Assembly (NCBI GenBank): GCA_910579415.1
Contig: CAJTUY010000032.1
Span: forward strand, 1 to 21,635
Direction: 5' to 3'
Length of the DNA stretch: 21,635 bases
DNA from: an uncultured Clostridia bacterium
GTDB taxonomy: Bacteria; Bacillota; Clostridia; UBA1381
The translations under genes and the position numbers were made by a program. This document shows, piece by piece, positions 7,377 through 14,098 of the stretch (position 1 is its first letter; every line of letters starts with the position of its first letter). The notes below the pieces were generated by a model. The model searched no databases. It was not told where the DNA came from and worked only from the letters and a program-made list of their open reading frames with translations.

Positions 7377-8378
7377 ATGGGAATTTTTTCAAAGGACATA
7401 GGAATCGACTTGGGTACGGCTAATACGCTTGTATACGTTCGCGGACGCGGAATTGTTGTAAGAGAACCGTCGGTTGTTGCGATAGATAAATATGAAGGAA
7501 AAGTTCTGGCTGTGGGTAATGCCGCAAATGACATGATAGGAAGAACGCCTGAAAATATAGTTGCGGTACGTCCCATGAAGGACGGAGTAATTGCCGATTT
7601 TGATATTACTCAGGCTATGATACGCGCATTTATAAAGGAAGCTAATGTAAGCAGTATTTTTAAGCCAAGAGTTGTTGTATGTATCCCATCGGGAATTACT
7701 GAGGTGGAACGCAGAGCTGTTGAGGAGGCTGTGATACAGGCAGGAGCTAAAGCGGCGGCGCTGATTGACGAGCCTATGGCGGCGGCAATGGGCGCAGGGC
7801 TTCCTGTAAACGATGCAACCGGAAATATGGTTGTAGATATAGGCGGCGGTACAACAGAAGTAGCGGTTATTTCACTCGGAGGTATTGTAGCGTCAAGGTC
7901 AATACGCATTGCAGGCAATGCTTTAGACAGCGCGATAATTAACTATCTTAAAAAAGAGCATCAAATCAATATTGGTGACAAAATGGCGGAGGAAATAAAG
8001 CTTTCAATTGCATCAGCCTACGAGGATGACGAGGAGGCTGTTTATGAGGTACGAGGACGCGACGTATCAACAGGACTTCCGAAAACAGCTCAGATTAAGG
8101 AAAGTGAAATACGAGAGGCAATAAGTGAAAATATAGATGAAATGATTGAGGCTATTAAGCTTACGCTTGAAAATACGCCTCCTGAGCTGGCGGCGGATAT
8201 TATGGAACGGGGCATAACTCTTACAGGCGGCGGCGCTCTTATAAAGGGGCTGGACAAGCTTATAACAGAAGTTACTAAAATACCTACTCATGTTGCCGAA
8301 TATCCGCTTGACTGCGTGGTTGTAGGTACGGGCAAAGCGCTTGATAATGTGAAGGAACTACTGGAAACAGCTAAATAA
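7377..8378 (+). CDS. mreB: Rod-shape-determining protein MreB
   Basis: A 333-residue bacterial actin, which polymerises under the membrane and directs lateral wall synthesis. All actin-fold signatures are visible: phosphate-1 IDLGTANTLVYV (about 9-20), VRPMKDGVIADFD, the connecting region with DEPMAAAMGAGLPV, phosphate-2 VVDIGGGTTEVAVISLGG, and the adenosine motif ITLTGGGALIKGLD near the C-terminus. AAAGGAG just inside the end of maf serves as ribosome site. It is followed by mreC, mreD and mrdA, so this is the elongasome mreB, not a stand-alone mbl-type paralogue. The sequence looks complete and ordinary. Confidence 0.97.
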   Translation: MGIFSKDIGIDLGTANTLVYVRGRGIVVREPSVVAIDKYEGKVLAVGNAANDMIGRTPENIVAVRPMKDGVIADFDITQAMIRAFIKEANVSSIFKPRVVVCIPSGITEVERRAVEEAVIQAGAKAAALIDEPMAAAMGAGLPVNDATGNMVVDIGGGTTEVAVISLGGIVASRSIRIAGNALDSAIINYLKKEHQINIGDKMAEEIKLSIASAYEDDEEAVYEVRGRDVSTGLPKTAQIKESEIREAISENIDEMIEAIKLTLENTPPELAADIMERGITLTGGGALIKGLDKLITEVTKIPTHVAEYPLDCVVVGTGKALDNVKELLETAK

Positions 8379-8435
8379 AAAGAGGTCTGACTGTTAAAAC
8401 TTAATGCCGTAAAACCGGCAGAACGGAGATAAATA

Positions 8436-9254
8436 ATGTCATCATTTTTCAAAAAAAGGGGAGTACAGGTGGCTGCGGTAATTACTGCGGCAGTACTTAT
8501 ATGCGCTGCCATAACGCATTTCGGCGGCAGTAATCCCGTTGCAGTGGTACTAAGGACTATTGCGTCACCGTTTCAGAACGGCGTTGCTTATATAAGTCAT
8601 AAGGTGCATGATACAGCGGATTTTATTATTGAAATGAAAAGCTATAAAGACGAAAATGAACGTCTTGTCAGTGAAATAAACGAGCTTAAAAAGCAGAACA
8701 GAGATATTACCAATTATCGTGAGGAAAACGAACGTCTGAGGGAAATACTAAGCTTAAAGGACGGAATGACAGGTCATTCGACAATTGCTGCCTCCGTTAT
8801 TGCTTATTCCGCAAATAACTGGTATGACACACTTCAGATAAACAAAGGTTCGCTTGCGGGAGTAAATGTAGGCAATGCGGTTATTACGCCTGATGGAGTG
8901 GTCGGGAAGATTACTGAAGTAGGACCTACATGGTCGCTTGTTTCAACGATATTAAATCCTGAGAACGCTATGGGTGTCCGTATTTCGCGTACGGGTGATG
9001 TTGCGGTAGTTGAGGGTGACAGTGAGCTTTACAGCAACAATTATTGTAAAATGACATTTGTTGATAAGGGTTCAAGCCTTATAATTGGCGATTTGCTTGA
9101 AACATCGGGTTCGGGCGGCGTGTATCCGGCAGGATTATCGGTGGGCGCGATACGTGAAATAAATTCAGACGCTATGGGTAATCTGAATTTCGCAACGGTG
9201 GAACCTCTGGTGGATTTCAACAAGCTTTATGAAGTGCTTGTTATAACCCAGTAA
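8436..9254 (+). CDS. mreC: Rod-shape-determining protein MreC
   Basis: A 272-residue MreC, the membrane-anchored extracellular scaffold linking MreB and MreD to PBP2. A single N-terminal membrane segment (VAAVITAAVLICAAITHF, about 12-29) is followed by a coiled coil with heptads (YKDENERLVSEINELKKQN, then YREENERLREILSL, about 70-110). The C-terminal beta-barrel part holds the family pattern VITPDGVVGKITEVGPTWSLV and a terminal NFATVEPLVDFNKLYEVLV. ACGGAGAT (8424-8431) is the ribosome site. A 57-base gap after mreB has no promoter I can support, so it is probably co-transcribed. Confidence 0.93.
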   Translation: MSSFFKKRGVQVAAVITAAVLICAAITHFGGSNPVAVVLRTIASPFQNGVAYISHKVHDTADFIIEMKSYKDENERLVSEINELKKQNRDITNYREENERLREILSLKDGMTGHSTIAASVIAYSANNWYDTLQINKGSLAGVNVGNAVITPDGVVGKITEVGPTWSLVSTILNPENAMGVRISRTGDVAVVEGDSELYSNNYCKMTFVDKGSSLIIGDLLETSGSGGVYPAGLSVGAIREINSDAMGNLNFATVEPLVDFNKLYEVLVITQ

Positions 9255-9273
9255 AACGGATAAGGAGTTAAGG

Positions 9274-9771
9274 GTGAGAAGGTTTAAAATATTTCTTTGG
9301 ATATTTATTGTTTTTCTGCTTCAGACGGTAGTTGTTTCACATATTCACATTTTCGGCGCAGTACCGTCGCTGGTTATATCGTATATGATGTGCGTTGTCA
9401 TAATGGAAAACGAATTCAGAAATGCGGTTATTATAAGTTCAGTCTGTGCGGCGGCAATGGGCGCGCTGTCAGGACGTGAATTTGTTATAATGACGCTTGC
9501 ATATGTGTACAGCAGTATATGTGTATTCAGGCTAAGAAAAAAGCCTGCGTATATAAGCAATTTTCAAAAGTCTGTAATATGGACATTTGTAGTTTCGGCG
9601 GTTATTGAGATTTTATATTTTACAATAATGAACTGGTCAATAAATCTGAATGTGCTGCTGTATGACGCACTGCCGACAGCAGTATTGAACATACTCGGAA
9701 CGATAATTATTTACCCTGTTTTAAAACGTACGATGTACAGGGAAGAAAAGAAAAAGCTGTTGATTGTTTGA
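9274..9771 (+). CDS. mreD: Rod-shape-determining protein MreD
   Basis: A 165-residue polytopic membrane protein in the MreD position between mreC and mrdA. Several hydrophobic segments are visible, beginning with IFLWIFIVFLLQTVVVSHIH and continuing through SLVISYMMCVVI and TAVLNILGTIIIYPVL; the family has about five to six. The start is GTG at 9274 with AAGGAG (9262-9267) six bases upstream. MreD sequences are poorly conserved, so the call leans on membrane topology, length and gene order. It is thought to act with MreC in regulating the elongasome. Confidence 0.85.
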   Translation: MRRFKIFLWIFIVFLLQTVVVSHIHIFGAVPSLVISYMMCVVIMENEFRNAVIISSVCAAAMGALSGREFVIMTLAYVYSSICVFRLRKKPAYISNFQKSVIWTFVVSAVIEILYFTIMNWSINLNVLLYDALPTAVLNILGTIIIYPVLKRTMYREEKKKLLIV

Positions 9772-9783
9772 GGAGAAAAATAA

Positions 9784-11883
9784 ATGCCTAACAGTAAAGC
9801 AAGATTTGTTATACTTAAAATATTGATATTGTTTATGTTTGCGGCGGTGGCATGGAAGCTTTTCGATTTGCAGATAGTAAAGGGAAGCCAGTACATGGAA
9901 ATTGCAAATAACCGTCTTATAACCAATGTCGTTGAAAAAGCGCCGCGAGGCGAAATATTGGACAGATATGGTACGCGTCTTGTTTCAAACAAGGTGGGTT
10001 ATTCTGTTGTTATGCAAAAAACCGATATGCGTGATGAGGAGCTTAATGAAGTTATTGCAAAGCTTCTGGGTATACTGTATGCGACAGGCTGTGAGTATTA
10101 TGACAATCTGCCGATTTCTTTTGCCCCGTACAGTTATCAGTTTGAGGACGAAAATCAGGACGGAAGCGCTGACGACGAGCGCGCCGCGTGGTATAAAAAC
10201 AATAAAGCGGGCATAAAGGAAAGTATGTCTGCTTATGATGCGATTGAAACATATAAAAAGCGTTATAAAATAAGTGATACGTACAGTGAGGACGAGCAAA
10301 GGCGGATTGCGGGAATACGATGTGCGGCAGAGGAGGGCGGACTTTCTCAGACAACGCTTTTTACTATTGCAGATAATATTTCCGTTGACGCTGTTACTCA
10401 GATAAAGGAGCGTCAGGAGGAGTTTAAGGGTATAGCGGTTATAAATAATTATGTGCGTCAGTACGACATGCCCGGACTGGCTACACAGATACTCGGCAGA
10501 GTGGGACAAATAAATGCTGAGGAATATGAGGAATATAAAAATTCAGGATATGGCTATAATGATATTATAGGCAAGCAGGGACTTGAACGCTCAATGGAGC
10601 AGTATCTTCGCGGTACTGACGGTACAACAGGCACTACCAAAGAGGTAAACGGAAAGGATATTACCGTACTTAACGACACTGAGCCTGTTCCCGGAAATTA
10701 TCTTGTGCTTACTATTGACAGCGATTTGCAGAAGGTGGCGGAGGAGTCACTCGCAAGAACTATAAATGAAATCCGCACCTCAGGCGGCAAAAAGGCCAAA
10801 GACGGAGCGGACTGTAATGCCGGCGCGGTTGTAGTGCTAGATGTTAATACGGGTGATACGCTTGTATCGGCGTCTAATCCGACATATGATATGTCAAGAT
10901 TTAACGAGGATTTTGCGGCGCTTAATCAGGATGAAAACCGCCCTATGGTAAACAGGGCGGTAAGCGGTTTGTACAGTCCGGGTTCAACCTTTAAGCCGCT
11001 TACGGCAATAGCCGCGCTGGAATCGGGAAATCTGACTGTTAATGAAATTATTGACGGTCAGGGTATATATAAATATTATGACGGTTATCAGCCTACCTGT
11101 TGGATTTGGAGCGAATACAAGCTCACTCACGGCAAGCAGAATGTAACGCTTGCTCTTGAAAATTCATGTAACTACTTTTTCTATGAAGTAGGTAGGAGAA
11201 TGGGTATGGATACGCTCGGCCAGTATGCCGGAAAATTCGGTCTTGGAGTGAAAACAGGTGTTGAGCTGGGCGAGGAAGTATCGGGACATATGGCAAGTCC
11301 CGAATATAAAAAGCAGGTAGTGCAGAATATAACAAGCAGTGACTGGTACGGCGGTGATACACTTCAGGCGGCAATCGGTCAGTCATACAGTGAGTTTACG
11401 CCGATGCAGCTTGCAAACTACGCGGCGACTATCGCTAACGGCGGTACGCGCTATAAGGTCAATCTTATAAAGAGTATACGCTCGTCCGTTGACGGAAGCG
11501 TAGTAAAAGAATTTGCGCCTGAGCCTGCGGAAAAAATAGATGTGGACGCTGATACTTTAAATGCTGTAAGACAGGGTATGAAAAAAGTTGCGGACGAGGG
11601 AAGTGCGAGCGCTTTCTTTGCAAATTACGGCATACAGGTAGGCGGTAAAACAGGTACGGCACAGGTTGGAAATGGTTCAAATAATGCGGTGTTTATCGCA
11701 TACGCGCCCTTTGAAAATCCGCAGATAGCAGTTGCCGTTGTACTTGAACACGGCGTCAGAGGTACTAATGCGGCGGCGGTGGCAAGAGATATTTTTGACG
11801 AGTATTTTCATTTGAATAAGCCCGATGAAACGGCGGAGCCGTCACCTGCGGCAGAGACGCAGACGGGCGGATTGTTAAGATAA
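9784..11883 (+). CDS. mrdA: Penicillin-binding protein 2 (elongasome transpeptidase)
   Basis: A 699-residue class B PBP, the D,D-transpeptidase that cross-links peptidoglycan during elongation. It has an N-terminal membrane anchor (LKILILFMFAAVAWKLF), a pedestal with RGEILDRYGTRLVSN, and the transpeptidase domain with the three active-site motifs: S401-TFK (SPGSTFKPL), S461-CN (NSCNYFF) and K622-TG (GGKTGTAQV). The stretch RQYDMPGLATQILGRVGQI is the usual linker region. It starts 12 bases after mreD. Residues about 110-175 are acidic and hydrophilic (QFEDENQDGSADDERAAW), probably an extracellular insertion in the pedestal. The rodA glycosyltransferase partner is not in this window. Confidence 0.94.
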   Translation: MPNSKARFVILKILILFMFAAVAWKLFDLQIVKGSQYMEIANNRLITNVVEKAPRGEILDRYGTRLVSNKVGYSVVMQKTDMRDEELNEVIAKLLGILYATGCEYYDNLPISFAPYSYQFEDENQDGSADDERAAWYKNNKAGIKESMSAYDAIETYKKRYKISDTYSEDEQRRIAGIRCAAEEGGLSQTTLFTIADNISVDAVTQIKERQEEFKGIAVINNYVRQYDMPGLATQILGRVGQINAEEYEEYKNSGYGYNDIIGKQGLERSMEQYLRGTDGTTGTTKEVNGKDITVLNDTEPVPGNYLVLTIDSDLQKVAEESLARTINEIRTSGGKKAKDGADCNAGAVVVLDVNTGDTLVSASNPTYDMSRFNEDFAALNQDENRPMVNRAVSGLYSPGSTFKPLTAIAALESGNLTVNEIIDGQGIYKYYDGYQPTCWIWSEYKLTHGKQNVTLALENSCNYFFYEVGRRMGMDTLGQYAGKFGLGVKTGVELGEEVSGHMASPEYKKQVVQNITSSDWYGGDTLQAAIGQSYSEFTPMQLANYAATIANGGTRYKVNLIKSIRSSVDGSVVKEFAPEPAEKIDVDADTLNAVRQGMKKVADEGSASAFFANYGIQVGGKTGTAQVGNGSNNAVFIAYAPFENPQIAVAVVLEHGVRGTNAAAVARDIFDEYFHLNKPDETAEPSPAAETQTGGLLR

Positions 11884-11905
11884 TAAAAGAATGAGGTGAT
11901 TTGTC

Positions 11906-12643
11906 TTGGAAAAGGAATTGATTAAGCTTAAGGGTACAATTGACGGTGTTAAGATTTATCTTGACAGCGATGGTTTGATTGCGGATATAATTACCTCGCT
12001 TTATGAAAAGCTAAGACAATTCCGTAAATTTTTCGGCGACGGTCATTGTAATATCTATTTTGTCGGACGTGAGCTTACTGCAAGCGACAAAATGCGTCTT
12101 GAAGCGGTTGTAAGCGCAATGCTTCCCGAAAGTACCGTAAATTACGGAGAGCGCAAGCGTATTACATCGGAAAATGAAATTGAAAAAACGCTTGAGCTTC
12201 CTAAAGATGATATAGAAAATGTCAGAGCGGAGGAGGAAGCGCGCGCTGAGGAAGAAGAAAGACCGTTTAAAGAAATTAAAGAGGTTGTAACCACTAACTT
12301 TAAAAGCAGCCGCGCGCGTTTTTATGAAGGTGCGGTATGTCGCGGAAAAACGGTTGAAGCTGACGGGCATCTCATTCTTATGGGGGATGTTGAGGAGGGC
12401 GGTAAATTAGCCGCTGTCGGTAATGTTATTGTTATGGGAAGTCTCAGAGGAAGCGTTGAGGCAGGCTGCATGGGGAATGACAATGCGTATATAATCGCAA
12501 TGGATTTCGCTCCTGAGGAAATACGTATTGCGAAAGCTTATCGTAAATTTGAACAGCCGGAGTTTGATGAGTTTAATTCACCGCAGAAGGTTTTTACTTT
12601 TGACGAACGTATTTTTACAGAAAATTTTGATTGGACAAAATAA
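11906..12643 (+). CDS. minC: Septum-site inhibitor MinC, with a divergent MinD-contact motif
   Basis: A 245-residue MinC, which blocks FtsZ assembly away from midcell when recruited by MinD. It has an N-terminal FtsZ-interacting domain (about 1-85), an acidic linker rich in glutamate (about 100-125) and the C-terminal beta-helix (about 137-225: GHLILMGDVEEGGKLAAVGNVIVMGSLRGSVEAG). The RSGQ motif that contacts MinD in characterised MinC proteins is replaced by C145-RGK148. The start is TTG at 11906, 5 bases after GAGGTGAT (11893-11900); the unusual codon may keep its level low. It lies 22 bases after mrdA and before the separate minD promoter. Confidence 0.88.
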   Translation: MEKELIKLKGTIDGVKIYLDSDGLIADIITSLYEKLRQFRKFFGDGHCNIYFVGRELTASDKMRLEAVVSAMLPESTVNYGERKRITSENEIEKTLELPKDDIENVRAEEEARAEEEERPFKEIKEVVTTNFKSSRARFYEGAVCRGKTVEADGHLILMGDVEEGGKLAAVGNVIVMGSLRGSVEAGCMGNDNAYIIAMDFAPEEIRIAKAYRKFEQPEFDEFNSPQKVFTFDERIFTENFDWTK

Positions 12644-12673
12644 AAAAGTTTGTATACTTTTGTATGAAAATTA

Positions 12674-12702
12674 TGGACAAATATGATATTTTGTGGTACA
12701 AT
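12674..12702 (+). promoter_or_regulatory. Internal promoter in front of minD-mgsA
   Basis: TGGACA (12674-12679), a 17-base spacer and TACAAT (12697-12702), with TGG directly before the -10 box giving an extended -10. It sits in the 94-base gap between minC and minD, so minD and mgsA can be transcribed apart from the mre genes. Confidence 0.75.
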
Positions 12703-12737
12703 AGTAACGAAGAACGATTTTGAAAGGATTTTCGGCA

Positions 12738-13529
12738 ATGGGACAAATTGTATTGGTTGCGTCCGGAAAGGGCGGTACAGGTAAAACTACTACTACCGCG
12801 AACATCGGGGCGGCACTTGCCGAACGGGGTAAGCTTGTTGTACTGGTGGATATGGACATGGGCCTTAGAAATCTGGATATTGTTCTTGGACTTGAAAGCA
12901 GTATTGTTTATGATATTTCCGACGTTGTTGAAGGTACATGTACGCTGGACGAGGCGTTGATTAAGGATACGCGGTACGAAAACCTGTACTTTATTCCTTC
13001 TCCGCAGACTCGCGGCGAAATAACCCTGAAGGACGAGGATGTAAAAAGAGTATGGGAACAGCTTAAATCGCGGTTTGATTACTGTATTGCCGATGCGGCG
13101 GCAGGAGTAAGCGGAAGTTTTACATATGCGTCAATGTGCGCAGACAGTGCAATAATTGTTACAATGCCTGAGCTTACGGCGATACGTGATGCGGATAGGG
13201 TTGTTACTGTACTGGAGGACATGGGTATAAACGATATCAAGGTAGTCATAAACCGTGTAAGAGCGGATATGATAGACAAGGGTATAATGATGAACATGGA
13301 CGATTGCGTAGACATGCTTCAGATTCCAGTGCTTGGAATTGTCCCCGATGATGAAGAACTTATTCTGGCTTCGCTTAGCGGTACGCTTGCGGTATCTGCT
13401 GATACTTCAAGGGCCGGAATTGCTTTTAAAAATGTAGCCGCAAGGCTTTTGGGGGAAACAGTACCCGTAATGAGCTTTGATTTTAAAGAAGGCTTTCTGA
13501 AAAGGTTTAAAAAGCTTTTCGGGAAGTAA
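12738..13529 (+). CDS. minD: Septum-site determining ATPase MinD
   Basis: A 263-residue MinD, the membrane-associated ParA-type ATPase that recruits MinC. It shows the deviant Walker A motif GKGGTGKTTT near residue 10 (Thr in place of the usual Val after GG), the VDMDMGLRNLDIVLGLE switch region and the ADAAAGVSGSF segment; the usual DSPAG is altered to DAAAG. The C-terminus FLKRFKKLFGK is the amphipathic membrane-targeting helix. The start is ATG 12738 with AAAGGA at 12723-12728; the in-frame TTG at 12720 is rejected because it precedes the ribosome site. No minE follows; mgsA comes next after 21 bases. Confidence 0.94.
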   Translation: MGQIVLVASGKGGTGKTTTTANIGAALAERGKLVVLVDMDMGLRNLDIVLGLESSIVYDISDVVEGTCTLDEALIKDTRYENLYFIPSPQTRGEITLKDEDVKRVWEQLKSRFDYCIADAAAGVSGSFTYASMCADSAIIVTMPELTAIRDADRVVTVLEDMGINDIKVVINRVRADMIDKGIMMNMDDCVDMLQIPVLGIVPDDEELILASLSGTLAVSADTSRAGIAFKNVAARLLGETVPVMSFDFKEGFLKRFKKLFGK

Positions 13530-13550
13530 AACATAAAGGAGGGTATTTTT

Positions 13551-13955
13551 GTGAACATCGCATTGATAGCGCACGATAAGAAAAAAGAACTGATGGTGCA
13601 GTTTTGTATAGCCTATTCGGGAATACTGTCACAGTACACATTGTATGCAACCGGTACGACAGGTAAACTGATTATTGAAAATACCGGACTTAATGTTTAT
13701 AGGTTTTTGTCGGGACCGCAGGGCGGCGACCAGCAGATAGGCGCGCGTATTGCGTATAATGAAATTGACCTTGTACTGTTTTTCCGTGACCCGCTTAATG
13801 CTGAGGGCTATGAGCCTGACGTATTTTCACTTTTAAGACTTTGTGATATGCATAATATTCCTATTGCAACCAATTCCGCTACTGCGGAGGTACTTATACA
13901 TGGTCTTGAACGCGGTGACCTTGATTGGCGCGATATTGTAAATCCAAAGGATTGA
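13551..13955 (+). CDS. mgsA: Methylglyoxal synthase
   Basis: A 134-residue cytoplasmic enzyme converting dihydroxyacetone phosphate to methylglyoxal and phosphate, a bypass of lower glycolysis under phosphate limitation. It has the phosphate-binding ATGTTGKL motif (about 38-45), the catalytic aspartate motif SGPQGGDQQIGA (about 61-72), FFRDPLNAE, and the conserved end NIPIATNSATAE. Length equals the family norm. The start is GTG at 13551 with AAAGGAGGG (13535-13543) upstream. mgsA at the end of a min cluster is common in clostridia, but minE and rodA usually lie between. A strong terminator closes the operon. Confidence 0.95.
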   Translation: MNIALIAHDKKKELMVQFCIAYSGILSQYTLYATGTTGKLIIENTGLNVYRFLSGPQGGDQQIGARIAYNEIDLVLFFRDPLNAEGYEPDVFSLLRLCDMHNIPIATNSATAEVLIHGLERGDLDWRDIVNPKD

Positions 13956-13959
13956 TATT

Positions 13960-13987
13960 AAAAAAGCAGTCACAGACTGCTTTTTTT
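13960..13987 (+). terminator. Terminator of the division and shape cluster
   Basis: GCAGTC (13966-13971), loop ACA, GACTGC (13975-13980), preceded by A and followed by seven T. The outer A/T runs extend the stem. It lies five bases past the mgsA stop. Confidence 0.9.
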
Positions 13988-13990
13988 GTT

Positions 13991-14019
13991 TTGACAAAAA
14001 GCAAGAAGTGTGCCATAAT
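13991..14019 (+). promoter_or_regulatory. Orphan sigma-A promoter between convergent genes
   Basis: TTGACA (13991-13996), a 17-base spacer and CATAAT (14014-14019), pointing rightward into a space with no gene. Only the terminator hairpin at 14058-14085 lies downstream before the 3' end of hppA. Confidence 0.55.
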
Positions 14020-14025
14020 AATTAT

Positions 14026-14085
14026 GCTAAATAATTCAATTGAATAAGAGAACATATAAAAAAGGCTGTCATAAGGCAGCCTTTT
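14026..14085 (+). ncRNA. Candidate small RNA, about 60 nt
   Basis: The interval runs from the start site expected for the orphan promoter to the end of a hairpin with a four-T tail (GGCTG...CAGCC then TTTT). It contains the perfect palindrome ATTCAATTGAAT (14034-14045). The only reading frame, ATG at 14024, gives seven codons without a ribosome site. It could be a small RNA, an antisense start against hppA if read-through occurs, or a remnant promoter of a lost gene. Confidence 0.3.
14058..14085 (-). terminator. Terminator of hppA
   Basis: On the minus strand, AAAAGGCTG pairs with CAGCCTTTTTT around a short loop with one C-A mismatch, giving a stem with a six-T tail 14 bases after the hppA stop. 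The flanking A and T runs make it usable in both directions. Confidence 0.8.
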
Positions 14086-14098
14086 ATCTCCTTGTGAT

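Noticed and set aside
6821..7576. A 251-codon open frame on the minus strand
   Set aside because: It is antisense to maf and the start of mreB, both of which are unmistakable, and its product resembles nothing.
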